Below, piece after piece: positions 8,399-18,017 of a stretch of 44,190 nt of DNA. This DNA is from Clostridiales bacterium (GTDB lineage: Bacteria; Bacillota; Clostridia; Peptostreptococcales; Anaerovoracaceae). The notes under the pieces are model-generated. The model saw nothing but the letters and a program-made list of their open reading frames with translations. It made no database searches and had not been told where the DNA came from. Where the stretch lies: NCBI GenBank assembly GCA_015058275.1, contig SVCQ01000018.1, positions 1 to 44,190 on the forward strand, read 5' to 3'. Every line of letters begins with the position of its first letter. Position 1 is the first letter of the stretch. Position numbers and translations under genes: made by a program.

Positions 8399-9892
8399 CT
8401 ACTCCTCTGTCTCGCGTATGAAGCGCGCAAGCGTCGCCGCGAGCACGTCCGGATCCACCGGCTTCAGGAGGTGGGCGTTCATGCCCGCCTCTTCGCAGCG
8501 CTTTGCGTCATCCTCGTATGCGTTCGCCGTAAGGGCGATCACCGGTATCTTCTTCGCATCATATCTGTCGAGACCGCGTATCGCACGCGTCGCTTCGAGT
8601 CCATCCATGACAGGCATTCTCATATCCATGAGTATCGCGTCATAATGACCCGGCTCGCTCGCTTCAAATAATTCGACGATCTCTCTGCCATTGGAGGCAT
8701 GCCGTGATTCGACGCCCTCCAGTGCGAGTATATCCGCGAGTATCTCGGCATTGATCTCAACATCCTCCGCAAAGAGCACTCTCCGTCCCTCAAGGGTCGC
8801 GAGGAGCTCCTCGGCAGCTCCCTTTCCGGCGGCAGCATCCGCCTCCTCCGCGTCAGCCACATCGAAATGCATACTCAGGTAGAATGTCGTACCCTCGCCC
8901 TTGACGCTCGTCACATTGATCGTGCCTCCCATCATATCTACGATGTTTTTGGTGATCGCCATGCCGAGTCCGGATCCGCCGTACCTGTTGGTCGAGGTAT
9001 CGTCCTCCTGTGTGAAGGCGTCGAATAACTTAGGTATGTACTCCTTGTCCATACCCACGCCGGTATCGCTGATGGTGAACCTCACGCTGCTGACGAATCC
9101 GTCGTCCAGAGGCTCCTCCTCTGTGATAAAGCTGACCTTGCCTCCCTGCGGGGTGAACTTCACCGCGTTGCCGAGTATATTGATGAGCACCTGACTGAGC
9201 TTCATGCCATCACCCATGAAGTGCCGCGAGCTGTCTCCGTGCACTTCCTGTTCGAAGGTCAGCCCCTTGTCGATGCACTGGCTTTGTATGATGCTCCCTA
9301 CCTTGTCGAGCACCTCATCCAGTGAGAAGACTTCGTGTCTGAGCGGCATCTGTCCCGACTCTATGCGGCTCATGTCGAGCACATCGTTGATGAGCCCGAG
9401 CAGATGCTTTGCGCTCGCACCTATCTTTTGGAACTGCTCGCGCGTCTCCGGCTTGAGATCCGGATCTTTGAGCGCAAGCGTGTCTATGCCTATGACGGCA
9501 TTTATCGGGGTCCTGATCTCATGGCTCATATTGGATAGGAAGGCGGTCTTGGCCCGGTTGCTCTCCTCCGAGGCCATCAGCTCCGCCTTGAGCGTGCTGG
9601 TCTCGATGATACGCTTTGTGGTGATCCTGAGAGTCCTCACTATGATGGCTACAAAGATGCTGCCTCCAAAGAGTATGCCCGCCATGATGATGTTGGAGGT
9701 CCCCAGGGCCCCTACTACCACGTAGCCGAGCAGGAACATGACCAGCAGGATAAGCGGCACTATAAGAGTGGCATTATTGCCCTCCCATTCACCGTAGTCA
9801 ATAGTGGATTTCATGTAGCTGTAATATCGCAGGATGTTCCACACCATCAGTGCGGCTCCGGCGAATATCATTATGTCTATTATGATCGTCAT
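8399..9892 (-). CDS. membrane hybrid histidine kinase with C-terminal receiver
   Basis: This 497-residue protein has about three N-terminal membrane segments (residues 2-22 and two between 43 and 90). The dimerisation box SHEIRTP (His near 124) follows, then an HATPase domain with NILGNAVKFTP and the DTGVGM and GGSGLGMAI boxes. A C-terminal receiver carries the MDMRMPVMDG phosphorylation site and a conserved KP. No separate sensor domain is present, so the signal is probably sensed in or near the membrane. No DNA-binding partner is adjacent, only a receiver fragment. It is divergent from the large ABC gene and leads the operon with the ligase and the MtnA-like gene. Confidence 0.88.
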   Translation of the reverse strand: MTIIIDIMIFAGAALMVWNILRYYSYMKSTIDYGEWEGNNATLIVPLILLVMFLLGYVVVGALGTSNIIMAGILFGGSIFVAIIVRTLRITTKRIIETSTLKAELMASEESNRAKTAFLSNMSHEIRTPINAVIGIDTLALKDPDLKPETREQFQKIGASAKHLLGLINDVLDMSRIESGQMPLRHEVFSLDEVLDKVGSIIQSQCIDKGLTFEQEVHGDSSRHFMGDGMKLSQVLINILGNAVKFTPQGGKVSFITEEEPLDDGFVSSVRFTISDTGVGMDKEYIPKLFDAFTQEDDTSTNRYGGSGLGMAITKNIVDMMGGTINVTSVKGEGTTFYLSMHFDVADAEEADAAAGKGAAEELLATLEGRRVLFAEDVEINAEILADILALEGVESRHASNGREIVELFEASEPGHYDAILMDMRMPVMDGLEATRAIRGLDRYDAKKIPVIALTANAYEDDAKRCEEAGMNAHLLKPVDPDVLAATLARFIRETEE

Positions 9893-10011
9893 TATTGCTT
9901 TCCCTGTGGACTTCAGTACCCTCTACACCTGCCATAAAGCAGACCCACATACACAGCTATTCTAACATAACTCCGGTATATTCTGTTATAGAACTTACGG
10001 GATAAATGATG

Positions 10012-10017
10012 TATACT
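10012..10017 (+). promoter_or_regulatory. -10 box directly upstream of the ABC gene
   Basis: TATACT lies 8 nt before the ATG at 10026, so the transcript would begin at about 10024. No clear -35 box or ribosome site is visible. If correct, the mRNA is essentially leaderless. Confidence 0.35.
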
Positions 10018-10025
10018 CTCATCAA

Positions 10026-13000
10026 ATGCTTGAACTTAAAAACATCTCAAAAGAATACAGAACGGGAGCCGAGATAGTAAGGGCTCTCAGGGGCATCGAC
10101 CTCGCCTTCAGGAGAAGCGAGTTCGTGTCCATACTCGGGCCGTCAGGCTGCGGCAAGACCACCATGCTCAATATACTCGGAGGTCTCGACCAGTACAGCG
10201 ACGGCGATCTTGTGATTGACGGGATCAGCACCAAGGAGTACAGGGACGCCGACTGGGACGCATACAGGAACGACTCGATCGGCTTTGTATTCCAGAGTTA
10301 CAACTTAATATCCCACCAGACGGTGCTCTCCAACGTCGAGCTCGCCCTCACCCTCTCCGGTGTATCCGCCGAGGAGAGGCGCAGCCGCGCTGTCAAGGCG
10401 CTCGAGCAGGTAGGTCTCGGCGATCAGATCAACAAAAGGCCGGCGGAGATGTCCGGTGGCCAGGTCCAGCGTGTGGCTATCGCCCGCGCCCTGATCAATG
10501 ACCCGGATATCATCCTTGCGGACGAGCCTACAGGAGCCCTCGATTCCGAGACCAGCACTCAGGTCATGCAGATCCTCAAGGACATCTCTGCCACCAAGCT
10601 GGTCATCATGGTCACTCACAACCCTGAGCTCGCCGAGCAGTACTCGACACGCATAGTCAGGCTGTCCGACGGTCAGGTCATCAGCGATTCAAACCCCTAT
10701 GTGCCCGCAGTGGCTCCGGGGACAGGTCCCTGGGCCACTTCCGGTGACAACTTTGCGGCTCAGGGGACAGACCCCCGGGCCACTTCCGGTGATGACTTTG
10801 TCGTAGGGTCTGTCCCTGAGGGCAAAATGGCCCAGGGACCTGTCCCCGGGACCACCAAAAGCAGACGTGCGCGCAGACGCCGCAATAAATCCATGTCGAT
10901 GGCGACTGCACTCCACCTCTCGCTCAACAACCTGATGACCAAAAAGGCCAGGACTCTGCTCACGGCCTTTGCCGGCAGTATCGGCATCATCGGCATCGCC
11001 CTGATACTATCCGTATCGAACGGCTTCCAAAAGTATATAGACAAGCTCGAGGAGGACACGCTTTCGTCCTATCCTCTCACCATACAGTCAGAGACGGCCG
11101 ACATGTCTTCCATGATCACCGCCTTCATGACCAACGCCCAGGATACCAAGGGCGAGGATGCCGGAGACAACATACACGAGCAGCGCATCATGACAGACAT
11201 GCTCGCAAGCGTCGGCACCAACGACCTCGCTTCCTTCAAAAAGCGCCTCGACTCCAGCATGGATGAGATCGGCGGGTGGTTCAATGCCTACGATTATTCG
11301 TACGGCCTCACGGTCAACATATACTCGACCAACATGGAGTACGGCCCGCTCCGCGTGAGCCCGGGCTCCATCATGCAGTCATACATGAGCGGCTTCCAGC
11401 AGTCCAACTTCTCCATGATGAACAGCGACGTCTTCTTCCAGATGATGGACAACGAGAAGCTCCTCAAGTCGCAGTACAAGACTCTCGCCGGCAGATGGCC
11501 TGAGAAGTACAACGAGCTCCTCCTCGTGCTCGACAGCGAGGACCAGCTCAATGACTACATCGTATACACCCTGGGCCTGCGCGATCCGCAGGAGCTCAAG
11601 GACATGATCAACGACGTCATGAACGGCAAGGAAGTCGAGAACACCAGCAAGCAGCTCGAGTGGACCTACGACGACTTCCTCGGCATGGAGTTCGCTCTGG
11701 TGCACTCATGCGACACTTACAGGCAGAATTCCTCCTACAATGTCTGGGAGGACATGACCGAGGATGATGCCTTCATGGAGGATCTGATCAACAAGTCCGA
11801 GAAGCTCAGGATCACCGGAATCGTCTGCGCCAAAGAGACATCCTCGGCCAACGCCATGAATTCGGGCATCGGATACCTGCCGACTCTCACAAAGCACATG
11901 ATCGAATACGCTGCCGAGTCGGATATAGTCAAGATCCAGAAGGTCAACAAGGATATAGACGTCTTCAGCGGCAAGTCCTTCGAATCGATCCGCAACAAGA
12001 CCGATGAAGGCCTCGGCTTCGAGGACATGATCAGCATCGATCAGGCCAAACTCAAGAAGGCCCTCGGCGGAGACATCGACCCTAAGAAGGTCCAGAAGGA
12101 CATCCAGAAGATCGCCGAGCAGGAGATCAAGGACCTCTCAAAGAACGACTCAGCCGAGAAGATGGCTGCTATCAACTCAGCTGCAAAAGCAGGCTGCAAC
12201 AAGATAATAGATAGCCTCAAGGAGCAGGCAGCCAAGGATCCGGAAAATTTCCAGATCAACAAAGAGACTGCCACAAAAGCTTTCGCTGCGTCTCAGGACA
12301 GCGGCGCTCATGCCCAGGTAGTGAACGGCCTGCTTGAGGGCTACGCAGCTTTCCTCCCGGAGTTTTATACTTCAATGAAATCAACCCTCTACTCACAGAC
12401 AATTAAAGCCACCGCAGGTGCTATGAGTTATTATCTGCCACAGGGGTTGACCGATGATGAAGTTTCCGCCTTTACTGCTGTGTTCCTCAAGGGAGAGACA
12501 TTAGATGCATCCAAGGTCAAGGAAGTGCTGCCAAACCTGGAAGATCCAGCTCCCCAATTTGTTGCTCAGGGATTAAACTATGCGGTCTCACAGATTAAAA
12601 CATCTGACATAAACAACGCAGTGTTTAGTGGTCTACCGACTTCTGTTGATTCATATGTAGGAAATGAAAAAGCTCAGGAGCTTGTCGTACAATACTGTAA
12701 GGGCATCGAGATGATGCAGAACGCACAGGTCGTAGGACCTGCGCTTGGCAAGGCGGCTCAGGTAGTCGGCAGTCAGATCAATGTTGACCCTAAGCTCCTC
12801 GCTTCTGCCTTCCAGATGAAGATGAACGAAAAGGAACTCACAAGGCTGATCACATCCTACGTATCCGGCGGCCAGGAGACGAACTACGACCGCAACCTCA
12901 GGAAGCTCGGCTACGCAGAGCTCGACAAGCCGGAGACCATGTCCTTCTACCTCAAGGACTTCGAGTCAAAGGAAGCCTTCCTGAAGTTCATCGATGATTA

Positions 13001-13505
13001 CAACGATGAGATGAAGAAGAACGGCGACGAGGATATGGTCATCAGCTACACCGACGTCACAGGTGTGCTGATCAACTCGGTCAAGAAGATAACCAACGCG
13101 GTCAGCTACGTGCTCATCGCATTCGTAGCGATCTCGCTGATCGTATCCTCCATCATGATCGGAGTCATCACATACATCTCCGTACTCGAGAGGACAAAGG
13201 AGATCGGTATACTCAGAGCTATCGGAGCATCCAAGAAGGACATCTCGCGCATATTCAATGCGGAGACCATCATCGTCGGACTCTGTGCCGGCGTGATAGG
13301 AATCGTCGTCAGCCTGCTCCTGCTGATACCTATCAACAAGATACTGATAAACGTCACCGGCATCGCCGCTCTCAAGGCGATACTGCCGCTGTACGGAGGC
13401 ATAGCCCTGATACTGATCAGCATATTCCTGACCTTCATAGCCGGACTCATACCTTCGGGCATGGCCGCGCGCAAGGATCCGGTCGTCGCGCTGAGGACCG
13501 AGTAA
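10026..13505 (+). CDS. MacB/FtsX-type ABC transporter, ATPase fused to permease with large extracellular domain
   Basis: This 1159-residue fusion has an ATPase domain at residues 1-225 with Walker [10 protein letters not shown], signature MSGGQ and Walker [13 protein letters not shown]. Residues 231-275 are a low-complexity linker encoded by nested palindromic repeats, followed by a basic run (RRARRRRNK). One membrane helix near residue 315 precedes a roughly 680-residue extracellular region. Three more helices at about 1020-1150 form the FtsX domain. This is the mechanotransmission architecture of MacB-like proteins, used for peptide or lipoprotein export or signalling rather than classical import. 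Codons between about 12350 and 12705 are clearly more A/T-ending than the rest, which suggests a recombined segment. It stands alone and is closed by a strong terminator. Confidence 0.88.
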   Translation: MLELKNISKEYRTGAEIVRALRGIDLAFRRSEFVSILGPSGCGKTTMLNILGGLDQYSDGDLVIDGISTKEYRDADWDAYRNDSIGFVFQSYNLISHQTVLSNVELALTLSGVSAEERRSRAVKALEQVGLGDQINKRPAEMSGGQVQRVAIARALINDPDIILADEPTGALDSETSTQVMQILKDISATKLVIMVTHNPELAEQYSTRIVRLSDGQVISDSNPYVPAVAPGTGPWATSGDNFAAQGTDPRATSGDDFVVGSVPEGKMAQGPVPGTTKSRRARRRRNKSMSMATALHLSLNNLMTKKARTLLTAFAGSIGIIGIALILSVSNGFQKYIDKLEEDTLSSYPLTIQSETADMSSMITAFMTNAQDTKGEDAGDNIHEQRIMTDMLASVGTNDLASFKKRLDSSMDEIGGWFNAYDYSYGLTVNIYSTNMEYGPLRVSPGSIMQSYMSGFQQSNFSMMNSDVFFQMMDNEKLLKSQYKTLAGRWPEKYNELLLVLDSEDQLNDYIVYTLGLRDPQELKDMINDVMNGKEVENTSKQLEWTYDDFLGMEFALVHSCDTYRQNSSYNVWEDMTEDDAFMEDLINKSEKLRITGIVCAKETSSANAMNSGIGYLPTLTKHMIEYAAESDIVKIQKVNKDIDVFSGKSFESIRNKTDEGLGFEDMISIDQAKLKKALGGDIDPKKVQKDIQKIAEQEIKDLSKNDSAEKMAAINSAAKAGCNKIIDSLKEQAAKDPENFQINKETATKAFAASQDSGAHAQVVNGLLEGYAAFLPEFYTSMKSTLYSQTIKATAGAMSYYLPQGLTDDEVSAFTAVFLKGETLDASKVKEVLPNLEDPAPQFVAQGLNYAVSQIKTSDINNAVFSGLPTSVDSYVGNEKAQELVVQYCKGIEMMQNAQVVGPALGKAAQVVGSQINVDPKLLASAFQMKMNEKELTRLITSYVSGGQETNYDRNLRKLGYAELDKPETMSFYLKDFESKEAFLKFIDDYNDEMKKNGDEDMVISYTDVTGVLINSVKKITNAVSYVLIAFVAISLIVSSIMIGVITYISVLERTKEIGILRAIGASKKDISRIFNAETIIVGLCAGVIGIVVSLLLLIPINKILINVTGIAALKAILPLYGGIALILISIFLTFIAGLIPSGMAARKDPVVALRTE
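10716..10849. repeat. nested palindromic element inside the ABC coding sequence
   Basis: The arms CCGGGGACAGGTCCC... (10716-10737) and the reverse complement (10828-10849) pair perfectly over 22 bp. Inside them, AGGGGACAGACCCC and GGGTCTGTCCCTG form a second pair. Between the arms a short block is duplicated (coding for ATSGDNF and ATSGDDF). The element is read through in frame as the inter-domain linker. A related copy lies at 27685-27742. Confidence 0.85.
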
Positions 13506-13533
13506 CAACAGAAATGCAATACACACAATACAA

Positions 13534-13567
13534 GAGCGATGGTCTGTGCCATCGCTCTCGTTTTTTT
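13534..13567 (+). terminator. terminator of the ABC gene
   Basis: A perfect 9-bp stem (GAGCGATGG at 13534-13542 with CCATCGCTC at 13549-13557) is followed by TCG and seven T residues. Confidence 0.9.
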
Positions 13568-13686
13568 AGGTATTATATGGAAAATTGTTATATGGAGGTT
13601 TCAGAGTTATCTCTGTTCGTCATTATAATACTTTCCAATTATGTAGAAACCGTGATGGTTTTGAGAATGATATCTGTAGATTAACG

Positions 13687-14289
13687 CTACAGGATCACGC
13701 CTCTCACAAATATCTCGATGCCTATTCCTATGAGTATCACGCCTCCGAGTATGGATGCTTTGCCGGATAACACCGTGCCCATCTTTTTTCCTATGGCAAG
13801 TCCCGCCAGGCATATCGCCAGTGTCACGACCCCGATTATCACCGAAGAAGCCAGGGCCTGCAGGAGTGCATACGATGCGATCGTGAAGCCGACAGACAGC
13901 GCGTCTATCGATGTCGCTATGCCCTGCATTACGAGTTCTCCGGCTCCAAGTGTGCTCTGCGCGCTTTCATTTTCTTTTGCATCAGCATCCGCTTTGTTTT
14001 CAGTGATGCCTTCCCTGAGCATCTTGCCGCCTATGTACAGGAGAAGCGCGAGCGCGATCCACGGCACTACGCCTTCAAACCACGCGAGCCTGCTCTCTGC
14101 GAACTGTACGAACAGCCATCCGATCAGAGGCATTGCAAACTGGAAGCCGGCGAATGTGCCGGCTATCAGAAGCATCCTTGCCCTGTCCATATTCCTCTCG
14201 GCGAGTCCGTCCGCAAGGGATACCGAAAAGGCATCCATCGCAAGACCTGCGCCGAGAAGAGCTGCTGTAATAATCAATTCAAACGTCAA
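13687..14289 (-). CDS. mntP: manganese efflux pump MntP
   Basis: This protein of about 200 residues has six hydrophobic segments in two DUF204-type repeats: AMDAFSVSLADG near residue 18 and SIDALSVGF in the second half. The two motif aspartates are typical of MntP/YebN, which exports Mn2+. I prefer the TTG start at 14289. It makes the N-terminus (TFELIITAALLGAGLAMDAF) match the family, and AGAGGGA lies just upstream. An ATG start at 14316 would add nine unlike residues and overlap the previous gene. It is last of four genes with the AEC carrier and azlDC, an inner-membrane transport operon with mixed substrates. No yybP-ykoY riboswitch is visible. Confidence 0.87.
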   Translation of the reverse strand: MTFELIITAALLGAGLAMDAFSVSLADGLAERNMDRARMLLIAGTFAGFQFAMPLIGWLFVQFAESRLAWFEGVVPWIALALLLYIGGKMLREGITENKADADAKENESAQSTLGAGELVMQGIATSIDALSVGFTIASYALLQALASSVIIGVVTLAICLAGLAIGKKMGTVLSGKASILGGVILIGIGIEIFVRGVIL

Positions 14290-14302
14290 TATCTTTCCCT
14301 CT

Positions 14303-15244
14303 TTAGAAGTATCCACCGGTTTTCAGTATGAATAGGAATACCGGTATGGTAAAGCAGGATGTGATGGTCGTGATCACCACCAGCTCTCCCGCGAGCTTGC
14401 CGTTGCCGCCCATGGACGAAGCCATCGCATACGATGCCAAAGCCACCGGAGCCGCCACCATGAGCGTGACCGCTATGAGCTGGACATCCCGTATGCCGAG
14501 CATCACCGCGCCGGCTATGCCGACCGCCGGGAATACCACGAGCTTGCCGAGAGTGCATATGAGTATGCGCTTCCTGTCACTGCTGAAGCCCTTTAGATTG
14601 AGAGCCGCGCCCAGGAGAATCATAGCTATAGGAGAAGTCGCATCCGAAAGCGATGTCACTGTCCATTCCACCGCGGTCGGCAGCTTGATACCGAGCACCA
14701 TCACAATGAGAGCAGCGATGCCGCCGTCAATGATCGGGTTGGTCAGTATCCTTTTGATCATATCCCTGACGTCGACCCTGCCGCCTCTGAAGGTCTCAAA
14801 GATCACGACAGCGCTTATGTTGTAGAACGGCACTACCAGCATCATGATGATGGCGACCGCCGTGATATTGCCCTTGCCGAATAGATTGACCGCGATAGGG
14901 AATCCCATCAGCACGTAATTGCTTCGGTACAGCGCCTGTATCATGGCGCCCCTCTCGTAATTGTCCTTTTCGATGCGTACCACGAATGCCCATGACAGAG
15001 CGAGCTGGAAGAAGGTGAAACCCACGGCGTACAGACCGAGCTTCATATCCATGTTGCCCGCGATATCCTTGCCGTAGAGATTATCGAACATAATAAAAGG
15101 ATAGAGCGTAATGAACACCAGATGGGTGAACTTGCGCACCTGTTCATCGGTAACAGAGCCGCTCAGCTTGAGGATGATGCCGATGACGAGATATATGGCC
15201 GACGGTATGACGGCGTTTACGCATATGATAAAGTTCTGAAGCAT
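14303..15244 (-). CDS. AEC-family (auxin efflux carrier) transporter
   Basis: This 313-residue, strongly hydrophobic protein has about ten membrane helices, with the AEC-type N-terminal half (VIPSAIYLVIGIILK) and a C-terminal half ending in a TSCFTIPVFLFIL helix. AEC carriers export or exchange organic acids such as malate. The substrate here is unknown. It starts 14 bp after azlD and its stop lies just before the TTG of mntP, so the four genes probably form one transcript. Confidence 0.85.
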   Translation of the reverse strand: MLQNFIICVNAVIPSAIYLVIGIILKLSGSVTDEQVRKFTHLVFITLYPFIMFDNLYGKDIAGNMDMKLGLYAVGFTFFQLALSWAFVVRIEKDNYERGAMIQALYRSNYVLMGFPIAVNLFGKGNITAVAIIMMLVVPFYNISAVVIFETFRGGRVDVRDMIKRILTNPIIDGGIAALIVMVLGIKLPTAVEWTVTSLSDATSPIAMILLGAALNLKGFSSDRKRILICTLGKLVVFPAVGIAGAVMLGIRDVQLIAVTLMVAAPVALASYAMASSMGGNGKLAGELVVITTITSCFTIPVFLFILKTGGYF

Positions 15245-15258
15245 TTCCGGGTGATTGA

Positions 15259-15573
15259 TTACAGCATTCCCATGAGAAGTTCAAGCACAAAGACCGTCAC
15301 GCAGCATGCGACTGCAACGTTGATGAGGCTTGCGCCAAACCAGGCAGCCAGTATGCCGATGATGAGAGCTGCAACTCCTGCCAGCGGCTGATCCGTCGCC
15401 TGCACTATCGCAGGGAAGGTCATGACAGCCAACGTCACGTACGGCACGTAGTAGAGGAACGACTGCGCGAACTGATTCTTTATAGGTCTCTTCATGACCA
15501 GTGACGGGATGACCCTCATGCACCAGGTCGTGAAAGCCATCACGAATATGTACAGATAGATGTTAGGCCTCAT
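15259..15573 (-). CDS. azlD: branched-chain amino acid export subunit AzlD
   Basis: This 104-residue small membrane protein has three to four helices and the PSLVMKRP segment seen in AzlD proteins. AzlD works with AzlC as a branched-chain amino acid (or analogue) exporter in the inner membrane. Its ATG overlaps the azlC stop by 4 nt, a sign of coupled translation in fixed ratio. Confidence 0.87.
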   Translation of the reverse strand: MRPNIYLYIFVMAFTTWCMRVIPSLVMKRPIKNQFAQSFLYYVPYVTLAVMTFPAIVQATDQPLAGVAALIIGILAAWFGASLINVAVACCVTVFVLELLMGML

Positions 15574-16319
15574 TCGTCACCTCCTGTCTCCGCCTCGCGA
15601 TGAGGCAGGATAAGCGCGAATGCAGCCGATATGCCTATTGTGAGTATTATAGTGCGCGTGCCCGATGACAGATCCGCGGCCGCTGGTATGACGCCCATGG
15701 CGTACGAGCATACAAAGCTGACTATGACAGCCGCCATGATCTTCCTGTCCTTCTTTGAGGCAGGCACTATGGTCGCAAGGAACATTCCGAAGAGCGCCAC
15801 GCTGAGCGCGCTCACGATATTGTCCGGCAGTATGTTGCCCATGCTGATGCCGACAGCTGTGCCCGCAGCCCACATAGGCACTGCGGTCAGAAGAGCTCCG
15901 AAGGTGAACCACGGAGTCGGCACGCCCTCTCTTGCGATTGTGACTCCGAATATCTCATCGGTGATGCAGGTGCCGACAAGCATCCTCGTCCCGAGGCTCG
16001 TGCCCTCCGGCATCCTCTGATTAAGCGCAAGCCCCATCAGTATGTATCTGAGATTGGTGATCGCCGTCAGTATGATCAGCTGTAGCAGAGTCGCATTGGC
16101 CGCATAGATCGAAAAGCCGATATACTGGCCCGCCGATGCATATGTGAACAGGCTTGCAAGGAAGCCCTGGAAGGCACTGAAGCCATACTCCCTCGCCGCT
16201 ATGCCGAGAGAGAAGGCCACAGCAAAATATCCGAGGCCTATTGGCAGCCCGTTCTTGACGCCCTCCAAAAAGGTCACTATATGTTCCTGTTCTCTTAGTT
16301 CTCTGTCCCTGATATCCAT
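15570..16319 (-). CDS. azlC: branched-chain amino acid exporter AzlC
   Basis: This 249-residue protein has the AzlC hallmarks: GLPIGLGYFAVAFSLGI near the N-terminus, SLFTYASAGQYIGF, then ITNLRYILMGLAL. About seven membrane segments are visible. It is the large subunit of the AzlCD exporter and is the first gene of the azlC-azlD-AEC-mntP operon. A weak TATAGA-like -10 lies about 20 nt upstream on the minus strand. No regulator is adjacent. Confidence 0.9.
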   Translation of the reverse strand: MDIRDRELREQEHIVTFLEGVKNGLPIGLGYFAVAFSLGIAAREYGFSAFQGFLASLFTYASAGQYIGFSIYAANATLLQLIILTAITNLRYILMGLALNQRMPEGTSLGTRMLVGTCITDEIFGVTIAREGVPTPWFTFGALLTAVPMWAAGTAVGISMGNILPDNIVSALSVALFGMFLATIVPASKKDRKIMAAVIVSFVCSYAMGVIPAAADLSSGTRTIILTIGISAAFALILPHREAETGGDE

Positions 16320-16418
16320 TATTCGTTTCTATACACTCTTAATTGTTTAAATGAACTCCGTCTATTCTATCACCAACGGCGGCGTTACTTCCACAACTAT
16401 GTTCTATTCCGCTGCAAA

Positions 16419-16446
16419 CGAAAACCGCCGGCTTTATGGCCGGCAG
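16419..16446 (-). terminator. possible second terminator hairpin
   Basis: A GCCGGC stem (16427-16432 with 16439-16444) is followed on the minus strand by GGTTTTCG. It lies between the two-component genes and azlC and could back up the stronger hairpin at 16517-16571. Confidence 0.5.
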
Positions 16447-16516
16447 CGTTCGTTCGTTTTGAAGGTATTATTATGAAGATTTTTATGAAGAAAAATTATG
16501 AAGAATAAGTTTTATT

Positions 16517-16571
16517 AAAACCGCCTGGTTTCTGTGAATCTGTCCTCCTTACAGTTCATAGAATACCAGGC
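16517..16571 (-). terminator. terminator of the two-component operon, with a ribosome-site-like loop
   Basis: The stem pairs 16523-16529 with 16565-16571 (GCCTGGT/ACCAGGC) and continues inward for about 13 more pairs. On the minus strand the 7-nt loop reads AAGGAGG, and the stem is followed by CGGTTTT. It lies 45 bp after the kinase stop. No start codon follows the loop at a useful distance, so the resemblance to a ribosome site may be chance. Confidence 0.7.
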
Positions 16572-16616
16572 AATCCTTAAGCCAAACATAAATGATTAAT
16601 TAAGTTTTCTAAATTT

Positions 16617-18017
16617 CTATGCGAGCGGGATGGTCGCAGTGACTATGAAGTCATGGCCATCCGTGGTGCGTGCGCTGATCCTGCCTTTGTGGGCAGACAC
16701 GATGGCGCTGGCCATGGAGAGCCCTATGCCGTGCCCGCCGGTCGCCGAGTTGCGCGAGGCGTCCGTGCGGTAGAATCGCTCGAATACATGCGAGAGCGAT
16801 TCGTTCGAGACTTCGCCCTCGACATCGTTGCGAAGCTCGAGCACGGCGTTCCTGCCTTCTTTGCGAAGCTCCGCCCTTACCGAAGGAGGCACCGGCATGC
16901 CGTCTTCGAGTTCTCCGAGTTCGATCCTGCGAGGCTCAGGCGAATACTTTATGGCATTCTCCATGAGTATGGATACGAGCTTTTCGAGCTCCTTGGTGCT
17001 GCCCTGGACCGAGATCATAGGCTCAATGTCCTTTTCGATGGACTTGCCCCTCTCCCTTGCCAGAGGTACGAAAGACATCACCGCATCGTCGACTATGTCA
17101 GACAACGGCACCTCAGACATTACCAGTGAATGTCCGTCCTCTTCCATTCTCGACAGATAGACAAGGTCATTCGTCAGTCCGCTGAGCCTGCCCACCTGAT
17201 CGTCTATCTCCTTTAGTCCGTCTCTGATCTCATCCGCCATGGCGCCGTCCACAGACCCGGCCCCGTCGAGCTCCATATCCAGAAGATCGAGGTTGGCCTT
17301 GATGATGGCAAGCGGCGTCTTGATCTCATGTCCGGCATCCGTGATGAATCTCTTTTGCTTCTCGTAGCTCTCGGCCACCGGTTTAACTATGCGGCCCGCA
17401 AAGTATACCATCGCGATGAATACGACCAGAAGCCCTGCCAGCGACATCAGCACGCTGGCCTTCAGGAATGCCCAAAATGACTCGAGCGTCCTGCCGCAGT
17501 CGAGGAATGTCACGCGCGTAGCGCCGTCATCCGTCTCGCTGACCGAATATCTGAAGTCTTCTACAAAACCGTTGTCATCGCCGCCCGCATATACCTCCTC
17601 GGCATAGTCGACAGCCTCATTCGAATCTATCGCGGATATCCTGTCCGTATTGAACTCAGTCACATTGCCGTCGCTGTCCATCAGAACGGTAAAGAACCTC
17701 GACTCCTCGGCTTCGTCTCTTGTCATCGAAGGGCCGCCCTTGCCGCCCGGTCCGAAGAAGTCCTTCCTGTCATCGAGGCTGCTGTTGCTTCCCGGATCAG
17801 CAGATCCTTCCTGATTCTGATCCGGCTGTATCAGCATCTGTCTCGGATTGTTCCTGAACCACTCGCTGTTCTCTTCGATCACCTCAAGACGGGCGTCAGC
17901 ATCACTGACGACCTTGTTGTAGTTGATGATGTTCATGCCCGCCACTATGGCTGTGAGCAGCAGGGCGAGCGACACCATCGCAAGCGCTATGAACTTCCTC
18001 TTTAGTGTTTTGATCAT
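16617..18017 (-). CDS. sensor histidine kinase, partner of the adjacent OmpR-type regulator
   Basis: This 466-residue membrane kinase has a first helix at about residues 10-30, an extracytoplasmic domain rich in Gly, Asp and Asn, and a second helix near 185-207. The phosphorylation box DAGHEIKTPLAI follows (His near 231), then MENAIKYSP (N box) and GGHGIGLSMA (ATP lid). The G1 box is weakly conserved, as in many Firmicutes kinases of this class. The start codon directly follows the regulator's stop. The extracytoplasmic acidic segment may sense a cation or peptide, but nothing shows the ligand. Confidence 0.9.
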   Translation of the reverse strand: MIKTLKRKFIALAMVSLALLLTAIVAGMNIINYNKVVSDADARLEVIEENSEWFRNNPRQMLIQPDQNQEGSADPGSNSSLDDRKDFFGPGGKGGPSMTRDEAEESRFFTVLMDSDGNVTEFNTDRISAIDSNEAVDYAEEVYAGGDDNGFVEDFRYSVSETDDGATRVTFLDCGRTLESFWAFLKASVLMSLAGLLVVFIAMVYFAGRIVKPVAESYEKQKRFITDAGHEIKTPLAIIKANLDLLDMELDGAGSVDGAMADEIRDGLKEIDDQVGRLSGLTNDLVYLSRMEEDGHSLVMSEVPLSDIVDDAVMSFVPLARERGKSIEKDIEPMISVQGSTKELEKLVSILMENAIKYSPEPRRIELGELEDGMPVPPSVRAELRKEGRNAVLELRNDVEGEVSNESLSHVFERFYRTDASRNSATGGHGIGLSMASAIVSAHKGRISARTTDGHDFIVTATIPLA

